A stretch of 64,000 nucleotides of DNA from Sediminispirochaeta bajacaliforniensis DSM 16054 (GTDB lineage: Bacteria > Spirochaetota > Spirochaetia > DSM-16054 > Sediminispirochaetaceae). Location of the stretch: positions 62,001 to 126,000 of the forward strand of contig NZ_KB899412.1 of the NCBI RefSeq assembly GCF_000378205.1, written 5' to 3'. Position numbers and translations under genes: made by a program. The notes under the pieces are model-generated. The model was not told where the DNA came from, did not search any database, and was given only the letters and a program-made list of their open reading frames with translations. This document shows positions 49,041-57,547 of this stretch, one piece after another (within the stretch, counting starts at the first letter, position 1; each line of letters opens with the position of its first letter).

Positions 49041-50057
49041 ATGAAACGATTCGGAATTCTTCTCGGCATCATGCTTTTGGCAGTGAGTTTCTCACTTTAT
49101 GCGGAAGAATCGGTTCTCATCGATTTTTCTACTTTGACAGCCGATCTTGAAGATGGCAACAATGAAGCAACAATAGTTGATTTTTCCGGTAAAGCGGGTG
49201 TCGGTTATACCGATGAGGAAAAGCAGTTGATGAAGACTTCTCTTGCTATTGAGAAGTGGGATGTCAACCTGGCCTCTTCTTCCCAGACTGTAACGAACGA
49301 AAAGCTTTCCTATACAAAGGAAGCCCCAGTCAGTGAACAGGCAAGCAAGTTTGCCGGTGAAACGGTAATGGGTGTTCGTATTCATTTTCCAGAAGAGCCG
49401 TTCAACTCGTATGCGGTTATTAAACCCCCCTTTGAGATTCCCGGTTACATGCGGAAGACCCAGCTTCAGGCCGACGGAACCTTGGTCGAGGATGAGACAG
49501 ATCGTGAGGGAAGCAAGTTTGACGGCTATGGTGTCGTAAAGAACGTCGGAGCCATCAAAAGTATTGCCGTCGATGTGTACGGAAGCAACTTTCCTAATGG
49601 TCTCGGTATTATTCTCAAGGATGAGAGGGGTGAAGAGAGGACGATGTTCCTTGATTACATGGATTTTAATGGTTGGCGGACCCTCGGTTGGGTAAACCCC
49701 AATTATATCTCCGATGTGCGGAACAGAGAACTTCACAAATACCCACTGTATCCCAGAACAACTCCTATGCGCAGGCTTGTCGGGTTTATCGTCTATAAGG
49801 ATGCGGCTCAGGAGGGCGGTGATATCATTACCTATATCAAAGATGCGAAGGTTACCTATGACTTGGCAGTCATTCCGGGTACCGGAGATATCGATAATGA
49901 AGCCTTGTGGGGTATTCTTGATTCGAGAGAATCCTCAAGAAGAACCGCAGAATGGCGTCGTCTCGGAGAGATTCAGGTGTTGAGAGCTCTCGAGGCACGG
50001 AAGATTCATCAGGATTCCAGTGAGTCTGCGGCTCCTGCTGCTACAACAAATCCGTAA
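49041..50057 (+). CDS. flaA: Periplasmic flagellar filament outer layer protein FlaA
   Basis: A 338-residue exported protein that sheathes the periplasmic flagellar filament in spirochetes. The signal peptide 'RFGILLGIMLLAVSFSLYAEE' is cleaved near residue 20-22. The family's core follows: 'LIDFSTLTADLED', 'NSYAVIKPPFEIPGYM', 'VYGSNFPNGLGIILKDERGEER', 'LDYMDFNGWRTLGWVNPNYI' and 'YPLYPRTTPMRRLVGFIVYKDA'. AAAGGAG lies ahead of the ATG. It has its own promoter and a strong terminator. In several spirochetes flaA leads directly into cheA; here a two-gene minus-strand pair separates them. Confidence 0.95.
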   Translation: MKRFGILLGIMLLAVSFSLYAEESVLIDFSTLTADLEDGNNEATIVDFSGKAGVGYTDEEKQLMKTSLAIEKWDVNLASSSQTVTNEKLSYTKEAPVSEQASKFAGETVMGVRIHFPEEPFNSYAVIKPPFEIPGYMRKTQLQADGTLVEDETDREGSKFDGYGVVKNVGAIKSIAVDVYGSNFPNGLGIILKDERGEERTMFLDYMDFNGWRTLGWVNPNYISDVRNRELHKYPLYPRTTPMRRLVGFIVYKDAAQEGGDIITYIKDAKVTYDLAVIPGTGDIDNEALWGILDSRESSRRTAEWRRLGEIQVLRALEARKIHQDSSESAAPAATTNP

Positions 50058-50130
50058 GTAGCGGGAAATATATAGAAGAGAAGGTTTGTTTTGACATCCT
50101 TTTCTGTTGGATTGTTACATTAGCTTTGTA

Positions 50131-50165
50131 AAGCGGTATAGCCGAGTCGTTATACCGCTTTTTTT
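50131..50165 (+). terminator. flaA terminator
   Basis: A perfect 10-bp stem AAGCGGTATA/TATACCGCTT (50131-50140 and 50151-50160) with a 10-base loop, running into a T-run. Confidence 0.9.
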
Positions 50166-50506
50166 ATTGGTATTGGATAGTTACAAGTTTACAACGGCGG
50201 GATTAAACGCGATCGGGGCTCTAATGAGCTTCCGGGAAAAAAGCCTATTCAATGGTTTTGATGTATTTCAGGTCGAAAGCTGCTATCACACGCTTTTCAT
50301 GACTTGGATAAAGACCCTTGCTGCACCGGTAAGAGCTCTTTCTTTTGAATAATAGGCAACTACTACTTTGCACGGTATCGGTCTGGTTTTTGATGTTTAA
50401 GGCGAAAAGCATGGCCGTTCCAGTAATAGCGTTATTAAGTTTTTTTGTAAGTATGCCGGAGGCAATGTGGGTGATGCGTGTGAAAAATTTCGGTTCCTTA
50501 ATGTTC
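50166..50506. other. 340-bp stretch without a recognisable gene
   Basis: Between the flaA terminator and the end of the beta-barrel gene I see no credible gene or RNA. The short open frames have no ribosome sites and no family likeness. TAATA-GCGT-TATTA followed by a T-run (about 50424-50447, plus strand) is a very weak terminator-like spot. Confidence 0.4.
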
Positions 50507-51388
50507 TTAAAAGCTCCAGGTTGCTCCAAGGGCGGCGCGAAAAAGATATGCCTCCGGTAATCCGTCGGGAAGGGTGAGGTCTTCATCTTCTTCGCTTCCG
50601 AAAGAATAGACACTGCTTTCGAGCTCCGCAAGAAGGGTGAGCGCGTCGTTTGCCCTGAACGTAAACTTTGTACCGAGGACGATGCTGTTCAGGACGTTTT
50701 CCGTACTGCTTGATGCCGATGTATCGGCGTAATTTCTGGTTAGCTGCTGATAGGCAAAGTTTAGTAAAACGCCATAGGGTACGTTTTTCTGGAAGATATC
50801 AACCTTGAAGGAGTATTCTTTAAACGAGTCCGTAATTTCGAGTGTGGAACTTTTGCGAACGGCAAATTCCTTTGTGATAAGGTTGAAGGAACAAATCGCA
50901 TTTGGAATATAATAGCCCAGAGAAATTGCGCTGTATTCCTGAGAATAGTCGCCATCTTCCGAAAATCGTGCACCAATGGTGCTGTCCGATCGGAGAGATG
51001 CGTACAAAATTCCCGGAAGCTGGGCCTTTACTTCGGTAGAGATCCCCGGTTGCAGGATCTTTCCCGTTGTATTAAACGTTCCGAAAAAAGGGCCGACACC
51101 AAGAGTTATATAGTCCTGATTGTATTGAAATCTGGTAATGGTTGTGTATCTGAGGACCGGATCATAGACGAGTCCGGCATCCAGGGACAATGCATCGTTG
51201 ATCTTTTGCGTCGCATACAAGGATGCCCCGTAAAAAAACGAACTGCCGGAGATTGAGCTCTGGGTTGTTTTTGCCATCTTGTCGAAGGAAAGATTTCCCG
51301 AATGCAATAATCCCGTCAGCTCAAGGGCCTGAAGGGAAAAGGTGATCGATACCAAAAGTATAAGGGTGACACTAAATCGTCGAAACAT
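50507..51388 (-). CDS. Putative outer-membrane beta-barrel protein
   Basis: A 293-residue exported protein of unknown function. The signal peptide is 'RRFSVTLILLVSITFSLQA'. The rest alternates hydrophobic and polar residues in strands typical of outer-membrane barrels ('DYITLGVGPFFGTF', 'YSAISLGYYIPNAICSFNLI', 'GVLLNFAYQQLTRNY') and ends in a terminal Phe ('RAALGATWSF'), the usual signal for barrel insertion. Its start overlaps the stop of the larger barrel gene (TGATG), so the two are made together. Strand pattern and terminal Phe are seen; a porin or structural role is inferred. Confidence 0.72.
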   Translation of the reverse strand: MFRRFSVTLILLVSITFSLQALELTGLLHSGNLSFDKMAKTTQSSISGSSFFYGASLYATQKINDALSLDAGLVYDPVLRYTTITRFQYNQDYITLGVGPFFGTFNTTGKILQPGISTEVKAQLPGILYASLRSDSTIGARFSEDGDYSQEYSAISLGYYIPNAICSFNLITKEFAVRKSSTLEITDSFKEYSFKVDIFQKNVPYGVLLNFAYQQLTRNYADTSASSSTENVLNSIVLGTKFTFRANDALTLLAELESSVYSFGSEEDEDLTLPDGLPEAYLFRAALGATWSF

Positions 51389-52572
51389 CAGAAAGCCGCC
51401 TTGATATAGATGATTCCTTCCACAAGAGTCTCGAGATGAAAGGGCAAAAGGTTTACATCACAAGCAAAATTCCAGGAAATTCCCGGAGATCCAAGCGAGA
51501 TGTAGGGAGAGGTAACGATTTCAAATTGGTCCTCATCGGTCGATTGATAGTCCGTATTTACGATGAAACTTGTCTCCAGGCCGCCTGAGATTGTCGATTG
51601 TAAAGGATCTCCAAAGAGGAAATTGATATGAATGTCGGCCGATTCACCCTCAGTTGTTTCGCTCTGGAGATAATAATCAGGCTGCCAGAAAAGCGTAAGA
51701 ATGACGGTAAGCGGATCAATATGGATTCTCGGCTCGAAAAGGAAATAGAAATCTCCTATCTCAAAGGCCTCACCTGCCGTCCATTTCGGAATACCGATCT
51801 CAGCCAGAAACTCTCCGGTCGTACCGGGATTATAGTAGAAAAGGAACCCTGCCCGGTATATGCCGGAGCTCTTCTGAGGGAAGCTTGTTCCGAGAAAGGT
51901 TTCGAATTTGATGGTTTCCAGATTGAAGGCTGTCCAGGCGTCTGCAGAATAGATACCCGTTCCAAGATAACCGTCCTGATAAAAGTAGAAATCGGTTTGA
52001 TTTCGGTCCGTTCCCCAGGAGCTTCCTATGCGAAGTCCCGTTCCATTGACAGTGTGAATCCCGTCAAAGCCGCTTTCAAAGTATCTGTTTCCCTTATAGC
52101 GGGTTGTAATATCGGCGCTTCCGAATCGCGTCATGAAAACATCCCCGGAAGCGAAGCTGTCCGATTCCCCGACAAAAAAGGTCAGATCGTTATTACTGCT
52201 GCCGAACAGTTCACGGTAGGTCAATTCTGCGCCCTGGAACCGAAGATAGGTATTGTTATCGAGGTAGTTTGCCAGGGCGTTTACATCTGTCTGGGTGTCG
52301 CTTCCTTCAACGACATCGGATGCATCCTGATCAAGGTATCCGAGATCTTCGGAGAAGAAACCCAGTGAAAGGCTTCCCCCAAACTTGTAGCCTCCCGAAA
52401 TGGCTATTTTCGTCTCCGCCGTTGTTACCAGATCAACCCGATTTGTATCTTGATTCCAGTTTCCTGTGGTAAGCAAATCAAGTTTGGGCACCGTCAGATC
52501 GGCCGCGTAAAGGGAAATGGCGGGAATCAGAAGAATACACAGCGTGAAAATCCTGGGGCGGATGATTCTCAT
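51388..52572 (-). CDS. Putative outer-membrane beta-barrel protein, larger partner
   Basis: A 394-residue exported protein. The signal peptide 'RIFTLCILLIPAISLYA' is followed by amphipathic strands such as 'KFGGSLSLGFFSEDLGY', 'TDFYFYQDGYLGTGIYSA', 'IHIDPLTVILTLFWQPDYYLQ' and a terminal aromatic residue ('EGIIYIKAAF'). It resembles spirochete barrel proteins without a known role. GAGGAG lies eight bases before the ATG. It is the first gene of a two-gene unit that interrupts the flaA-che order. Confidence 0.72.
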   Translation of the reverse strand: MRIIRPRIFTLCILLIPAISLYAADLTVPKLDLLTTGNWNQDTNRVDLVTTAETKIAISGGYKFGGSLSLGFFSEDLGYLDQDASDVVEGSDTQTDVNALANYLDNNTYLRFQGAELTYRELFGSSNNDLTFFVGESDSFASGDVFMTRFGSADITTRYKGNRYFESGFDGIHTVNGTGLRIGSSWGTDRNQTDFYFYQDGYLGTGIYSADAWTAFNLETIKFETFLGTSFPQKSSGIYRAGFLFYYNPGTTGEFLAEIGIPKWTAGEAFEIGDFYFLFEPRIHIDPLTVILTLFWQPDYYLQSETTEGESADIHINFLFGDPLQSTISGGLETSFIVNTDYQSTDEDQFEIVTSPYISLGSPGISWNFACDVNLLPFHLETLVEGIIYIKAAF

Positions 52573-52715
52573 GAAAATACTCCTCTTCTACCTGTCTCTT
52601 CTTTAGTAGTGTATATCACAGAAAATAAAAAAGAAAGGTTAATCTCTCCACTATTACGTATCGTCCGAAATTGTCACTTGACTTAAACCCTGTTCTATAT
52701 AAACATTAATGCAAG

Positions 52716-55079
52716 ATGAGCGACTACTTAGATCCAAATAACGAAGAACTCCTGAAAGATTTCTTTATGGAAGCAAATCTTCAGGTCGATACCCTCGAAC
52801 AGAACATCCTTGTTTTGGAGAATGATCCGGGAAATCGTGATTCGGTTGATGAGATATTCAGGGCGGCACATACGCTCAAGGGTGGATCAGCAACCGTTCA
52901 GATGACCGAGCTCGCCGAATTTACCCATGTTGTGGAAGATGTTCTCGATGGTATCAGAAGTGATGAGGTAAGCGTCGATACCGGAGTGGTGGATACGCTT
53001 CTCGAATCAATCGATATCATAAAGGCAATGCTCGCGGCGAGAGCTGATAGTTCGGTCTATGATGAGCCGGTGGGTGATATCAAGGAGCGTCTGGAGTCCC
53101 TCCTCCCTGGAAATGGCGGTAAGGCTCCTGCCAAAAAGAAGGCCGCGCCTCCTCCGAAGGCCGTAGTGCAGCCTTCTAAGGTGGACTCCGATAGTGAGGG
53201 GCTTTCCGAGTACGATATCCTGGAATTACAGGAAGCTGCGGAGCTGCAGGAAAATGTATATGAGGTCGTCGTTCATTTTAACCCCGATCATCCGATGAAT
53301 ACCGTCGGGGGGGTGCAGATTTTTGCTGCATTGAAAGGTCTCGGTACCGTTCTTAAGACCATCCCCGAATTCGAAGAATTATATGAGGATGAGTTTTATC
53401 CCGAGGTGCGCTACTATCTTGCGACCGAAGAATCGCGGGATACTGTTTTGAAACATACCGAGGTCGCCGATGTTGTCGTCGATTCTCAGGTGATTCCGCT
53501 TGAGGAGCTTACTTCCGCCATTCCGAAACAGAAAATGGAGGAACATCTTCTTTCGCCGTCGGATGCCGATAAGGGGCCTGAGAAAGAGCGTGAGGTCGAT
53601 GCGGCCGAGGGAGAAGATCTTCAGCCTGAAAAGAGTGAAGAGGCCGAGCCTCGATCGAAGAAGCGTGAACAGGAGATACGGAAGCAATCTGCCGGTTCTG
53701 TCCTTCGTGTGGATTCCCGGCGGATCGATAATTTGTTGAATCTTGTCAGTGAGACGGTTATTACCAAGGCCACCTTTAATCAGATCAGCGTGCAGTTCGG
53801 GGAGGCTCAGCTTTCCCTTTCCAATATTGAAAAGCAGTACCGCGAAACCCTAAAAGAGCTTTTTGATTCTTTGCCGGACTACCTGGAAGAGATTCAATCG
53901 GGTACGGCGGTAAAACAGATCAAAGCGGAGCTTCTCGACCGTTTCGGTCATCTTTATTCCCTTCTCGATCCGCTGGAAGGTTCCCTGAAGAGCAGTGTAG
54001 CCAAATTCAGGAGTACGGCCCAGAACCTTTCCCGTACGACCAGTGAGCTCCAGGAAGGGGTTATGCAGATCCGGATGGTCCCCATCAGCCAGATCTTTAA
54101 CCGTTTCCCTCGGCTGGTTCGGGATGTCTCCCGTGAGCTTTCGAAGAAGGTCAAGCTCGAAATCGAGGGAGAAGATACGGAGCTTGACAAGTCGGTAATC
54201 GAGGACCTGCTTGATCCTCTTATCCACTGTGTCCGCAATTCTGTGGATCATGGAGTGGAAACCCCGGAAGAGAGGGAGCGTGCGGGGAAAGAGAAAGAGG
54301 GGCTTGTTAGGCTCAAGGCAAGCAATGAAGGGAATATGATCATCATCGAGATCATCGACGATGGTAAGGGGATTGATGTCGACGCCGTTCGAGGCAAGGC
54401 CATTGAGCGGGGGTTGATCCACCCGAATAAGAAGCTTTCCGATATTGAGGCTTTCAACTTGATTTTCGAACCTGGTTTCTCTACGGCAAAGAAGGTAACC
54501 AATATCTCCGGCCGCGGTGTGGGCCTTGATGTGGTGCGGAAACAGATCGAAAAGCTGAACGGAAACGTCAGCGTCTGGTCCGAGCACGGCAAGGGGAGTA
54601 AAATTACCATTAAAATCCCGCTGACCCTCGCCATTATTCAGGGACTTTTGATCCGTGTCGGCAGCGAAGTCTACGCCATACCTATTACCTCGGTTATCGA
54701 TAGTCACCGCATCAAACCTAAAGAGATTCGTATGATTGATAATTACGAGGTTTTTAATGTCCGGGATGATGTGGTAAGTCTTATCCGCCTTAACCGCCTT
54801 TTCGGAATCCCCACGCGAGAGGATCAGGACCATCATTTTGTGGTTATTGTGGGAACCGGAGATAAAAAGATGGGGTTAGTGGTCGATTCGCTGATCGGAG
54901 AAGAGGATGTGGTTATCAAACCGCTTCGTGATAAATATACCAACGCCCCGGGTATTGCCGGTGCTACCATTCTGGGAGACGGAACCGTCGCCCTGATTAT
55001 TGATGTTAGCCAGTTGCTTGATCTCGGAATGCGTCAGGAGCTTGAGAACCGTCGCCGAAGGTCCGCCACCATCGGATGA
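52716..55079 (+). CDS. cheA: Chemotaxis histidine kinase CheA
   Basis: A 787-residue kinase of the core flagellar chemotaxis system. P1/HPt domain at the N-terminus with phospho-acceptor H52 ('FRAAHTLKGGSATVQM'). A Lys/Pro-rich linker ('AKKKAAPPPKAVVQPSK') leads to a P2-like part, an acidic linker, the dimerisation helices with 'RMVPISQIFNRFPRLVRD', the ATPase ('HCVRNSVDHGVETPEE', 'DDGKGIDVDAV', 'GRGVGLDVVRKQIE') and a C-terminal CheW-like domain. It controls CheY phosphorylation. It heads cheA-cheW/R-cheX-cheY. No clear Shine-Dalgarno sequence is seen before the ATG, and the promoter is not certain. Confidence 0.96.
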   Translation: MSDYLDPNNEELLKDFFMEANLQVDTLEQNILVLENDPGNRDSVDEIFRAAHTLKGGSATVQMTELAEFTHVVEDVLDGIRSDEVSVDTGVVDTLLESIDIIKAMLAARADSSVYDEPVGDIKERLESLLPGNGGKAPAKKKAAPPPKAVVQPSKVDSDSEGLSEYDILELQEAAELQENVYEVVVHFNPDHPMNTVGGVQIFAALKGLGTVLKTIPEFEELYEDEFYPEVRYYLATEESRDTVLKHTEVADVVVDSQVIPLEELTSAIPKQKMEEHLLSPSDADKGPEKEREVDAAEGEDLQPEKSEEAEPRSKKREQEIRKQSAGSVLRVDSRRIDNLLNLVSETVITKATFNQISVQFGEAQLSLSNIEKQYRETLKELFDSLPDYLEEIQSGTAVKQIKAELLDRFGHLYSLLDPLEGSLKSSVAKFRSTAQNLSRTTSELQEGVMQIRMVPISQIFNRFPRLVRDVSRELSKKVKLEIEGEDTELDKSVIEDLLDPLIHCVRNSVDHGVETPEERERAGKEKEGLVRLKASNEGNMIIIEIIDDGKGIDVDAVRGKAIERGLIHPNKKLSDIEAFNLIFEPGFSTAKKVTNISGRGVGLDVVRKQIEKLNGNVSVWSEHGKGSKITIKIPLTLAIIQGLLIRVGSEVYAIPITSVIDSHRIKPKEIRMIDNYEVFNVRDDVVSLIRLNRLFGIPTREDQDHHFVVIVGTGDKKMGLVVDSLIGEEDVVIKPLRDKYTNAPGIAGATILGDGTVALIIDVSQLLDLGMRQELENRRRRSATIG

Positions 55080-55101
55080 GTGAAAAAAGAGGGGAGTTGG
55101 G

Positions 55102-56439
55102 ATGAGTACCATTCGACAAAATATTAAAGAGGAAGAGGCCTCGCGCATCGAGAATATTGATTTCAAGATGGTCACATTTTCTCTTGCCGGTAAAGAATAC
55201 GGTATCGATATCATGAAGGTGAAGGAGATTTCGAAGGCAAACCGTTTCACCTTCGTACCTAACTCGGCATCTTATGTCCGCGGTGTCTACAATCTTCGTG
55301 GTGATATTATTTCGGTAATAGACTTGCGGGTTATGTTTAATCTGCCAGCTCCGAAGGTTGCCGAGGGGGTCATGGAGGATATGATTATCCTTCGTTTGGA
55401 CGAGATGTTGATTGGTGTTATTGTCGATTCCATCGACAAGGTCGTCGGCATCAACTCGGAGACTATACAGCCCCCGCACCCTATTTTCGGTGATATCAAT
55501 ATCAAGTTCATCAAGGGAGTCGTTGAAAACGATGATCGGCTCTATCTTATTCTTGATGTCGAGAGGATCCTTGGACAAAAAGGGGAAGATCCTTCTCGCG
55601 GGCCCCGACCGCTTGCCGCCGTTGCGCCGGTGGAAGAAGAGGCCTATCCGGAAGATAAAAAACTTGATGCCGAGCCTGTAACTTCCGAAGCAAAAGTCGA
55701 TTTTTCTTTTGTCGTCGAAACCTTGAATACATTTCGGCATTTTGTTGTTTCGCCTCTCAATATTGCCTGGACCGAGCACCGTTTTGAGCAGTGGAAACAA
55801 GAAAGAGGGGCAGCGGTTGAGGCAGTACAGCTTCAGAATGCGGAAGATGCGGATACTTTTCTTTTGCCTTTCTATTCCGATGCTTCAGGCCATTTCTTTC
55901 CTGCATCGCTTAAAGACTCATATGCTGCCCTTTTCCGCGGCCTGAAAACCGATCGTGGGCAGATTGCGGTCTGGAATCCGGGTTGTGGGAGAGGCTATGA
56001 AACCTATTCGCTTGCTGCGATTCTCAAAGAGTTGTTTACCGATAAAGCCGTGAAGATTTGGGCCCATGATAAGGATCTCCTATCGATATCGACGGCTCCG
56101 AATTTAATTTTCCAAAAAGAACATGTACCCAATTACCTGCTTCCCTATGTTGTGGAGGGTAAAAATGGTCTCAGCGTTGGACCGGAATTGAAGGATCTTA
56201 TTCTTTTTGAATACCATGATATTTTGCATGGTAATCCGTTTCCTGAGGTCGATTTGATCGTTGCTCGTGACCTTGGTTCTTTTTTTAGCAGACAGGATCA
56301 GGACAAATTAATACGAATTTTCACGGAAAAGATGAGAACAGGCGGATTACTTGTTCTTGGTAAAAATGAGGTAATATCAGATCCCGGATGGGAAACTGTT
56401 GAGCAGGCCGGGCTGACTGCTTACCGTAAAAAAAGATAG
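55102..56439 (+). CDS. cheW: CheW-CheR-like fusion protein
   Basis: A 445-residue fusion. Residues about 20-165 form a CheW adaptor ('MVTFSLAGKEYGIDIMKVKEI', 'RGVYNLRGDIISVIDLRVMF', 'IGVIVDSIDKVVGI'), which couples receptors to CheA. Residues about 205-445 resemble the CheR methyltransferase core ('IAVWNPGCGRGYETYSLAAILKEL', 'VDLIVARDLGSFFSRQDQDKLIRIF') but lack the N-terminal CheR helices and have an altered SAM loop. This CheW-CheR-like architecture is known from spirochete arrays, where it contributes to array structure. It lies 22 bp after cheA and 13 bp before cheX. Confidence 0.93.
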   Translation: MSTIRQNIKEEEASRIENIDFKMVTFSLAGKEYGIDIMKVKEISKANRFTFVPNSASYVRGVYNLRGDIISVIDLRVMFNLPAPKVAEGVMEDMIILRLDEMLIGVIVDSIDKVVGINSETIQPPHPIFGDINIKFIKGVVENDDRLYLILDVERILGQKGEDPSRGPRPLAAVAPVEEEAYPEDKKLDAEPVTSEAKVDFSFVVETLNTFRHFVVSPLNIAWTEHRFEQWKQERGAAVEAVQLQNAEDADTFLLPFYSDASGHFFPASLKDSYAALFRGLKTDRGQIAVWNPGCGRGYETYSLAAILKELFTDKAVKIWAHDKDLLSISTAPNLIFQKEHVPNYLLPYVVEGKNGLSVGPELKDLILFEYHDILHGNPFPEVDLIVARDLGSFFSRQDQDKLIRIFTEKMRTGGLLVLGKNEVISDPGWETVEQAGLTAYRKKR

Positions 56440-56452
56440 AAAGGAGCAGCCG

Positions 56453-56917
56453 ATGAGAGTCGAGTATATTAATCCCTTTGTCGAGTCCGCTTTCAATGTA
56501 TTGAAAGAGGTCGTTGGGTCTAATGTTGAGAGAGGAGAGCTTTTCCTGAAATCCAGTTCTCAGCCGGTACTTGGTGTTGCAGCTATAGTCGGGCTTGCCG
56601 GAGATGTGGAAGGCCGGGTTCTTTTCGATATGACCAAAGACACGGCTTTGGGAGTCGCTTCCGCAATGAATGGAGAATCGCTTACTTCCCTTGACGAGCT
56701 TGTGAAAGCCACAATTACGGAATTGGCCAACATGATAACGGCCCAGGCGGTAACAAAACTTCATGAACTTGGTTTTAAGTTTGATTTGACACCGCCTGCT
56801 CTTATTACGGGAGAAAATATGGAAGTAACCGATACCGAGGTTGAAGCCCTCATTGTTCCCGTTCAGCTTGAGCAGGGAAAGATTGAGATCAATGTTGCGA
56901 TCCGTGAACGAGCATAG
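56453..56917 (+). CDS. cheX: CheY-phosphate phosphatase CheX
   Basis: A 154-residue phosphatase that resets CheY in spirochetes and a few other bacteria. The catalytic pair is E90 and N93 in 'TITELANMITAQA' (E-x-x-N). 'VGLAGDVEGRVLFDM' and 'ALGVASAMNG' are typical CheC/CheX-fold segments. A ribosome site (AAAGGAGCAG) precedes the ATG. Position between cheW and cheY fits the spirochete operon. Confidence 0.95.
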   Translation: MRVEYINPFVESAFNVLKEVVGSNVERGELFLKSSSQPVLGVAAIVGLAGDVEGRVLFDMTKDTALGVASAMNGESLTSLDELVKATITELANMITAQAVTKLHELGFKFDLTPPALITGENMEVTDTEVEALIVPVQLEQGKIEINVAIRERA

Positions 56918-56931
56918 GAGGATGCGGTCCA

Positions 56932-57366
56932 ATGAAAACAAAAATGGATTTTCCCAGCATAAATGAGCGCAAACCTGATGGAGTAAAGCCCGATGGAACC
57001 CCCTACCGTGTGTTGATTGTCGATGATTCAATGTTTGTCAGTAAACAGATTTCGCAGATTCTTACCTCGGAAGGTTTTGAAATTGCCGGAACTGCTTCCG
57101 ATGGGGAAGAGGGGCTTGAAAAATACAAAGAGCTTTATCCGAACATCGATCTTGTTACCATGGATATTACCATGCCGAAGATGGATGGGGTTACCGCTTT
57201 GGAAAAGATTATCGAATTCGACAAAGAAGCACGGGTCATTATGATTAGTGCTCTTGGTAAGCAGGATCTGGTAAAGAAGGCGCTCATGCTTGGTGCCAAG
57301 AACTATATTGTGAAACCCCTTGATCGGGCAAAAGTTCTTGAAAGGGTATTGATGAGCCTCCAGTAA
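56932..57366 (+). CDS. cheY: Chemotaxis response regulator CheY
   Basis: A 144-residue receiver with a ~25-residue N-terminal extension. The acidic pair D31-D32 ('VLIVDDSMF'), the phospho-acceptor D78 ('LVTMDITMPKMDG') and the conserved Lys in 'NYIVKPLDRAK' are all present. It is phosphorylated by CheA and dephosphorylated by CheX to control flagellar rotation. It ends the core operon, 24 bp before tRNA-Val. Confidence 0.95.
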   Translation: MKTKMDFPSINERKPDGVKPDGTPYRVLIVDDSMFVSKQISQILTSEGFEIAGTASDGEEGLEKYKELYPNIDLVTMDITMPKMDGVTALEKIIEFDKEARVIMISALGKQDLVKKALMLGAKNYIVKPLDRAKVLERVLMSLQ

Positions 57367-57389
57367 TATGGTATATTCCTGCCAGCTGA

Positions 57390-57463
57390 GGGCGGCTAGC
57401 TCAGTTGGTTAGAGCGCATGCTCGACACGCATGAGGTCACAGGTTCAACTCCTGTGTCGCCCA
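57390..57463 (+). tRNA. tRNA-Val (anticodon GAC)
   Basis: A complete cloverleaf of 74 bases: acceptor GGGCGGC/GTCGCCC (with one G-T pair), D arm GCTC...GAGC, anticodon stem CATGC/GCATG with loop TCGACAC (anticodon GAC at 57424-57426), T arm ACAGG/CCTGT with TTCAACT loop, discriminator A. The 3' CCA is not encoded. It reads GUC/GUU valine codons. Confidence 0.95.
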
Positions 57464-57473
57464 TTTTTGTTAT

Positions 57474-57500
57474 CCCACCGTGGTTCGGTGGGATTTTTTT
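57474..57500 (+). terminator. Terminator after tRNA-Val
   Basis: CCCACCG (57474-57480) and CGGTGGG (57486-57492) form a 7-bp stem with a 5-base loop, followed by ATTTTTTTT. Confidence 0.9.
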
Positions 57501-57547
57501 TCACTTTTCTTTCTTGCTGCTCTCGTGTAGACTTGAGAGAGGTCATT

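Noticed and set aside
50090-50165. Small RNA from a TTGACA box to the flaA terminator
   Set aside because: The only -10 candidate at proper distance (TTACAT) is poor, so the hairpin is better read as the flaA terminator alone.
50107-50352. 81-residue open frame after flaA
   Set aside because: It starts inside the terminator region, has no ribosome site and resembles nothing known.
52660-52715. Sigma-28 (FliA) promoter before cheA
   Set aside because: No TAAA-N15-GCCGATAA pattern is present; a sigma-70 reading also has poor spacing, so no promoter is called.
57390-57463. tRNA-Val as an integration site for an island
   Set aside because: No duplicated 3' tRNA end and no integrase gene were found on either side.
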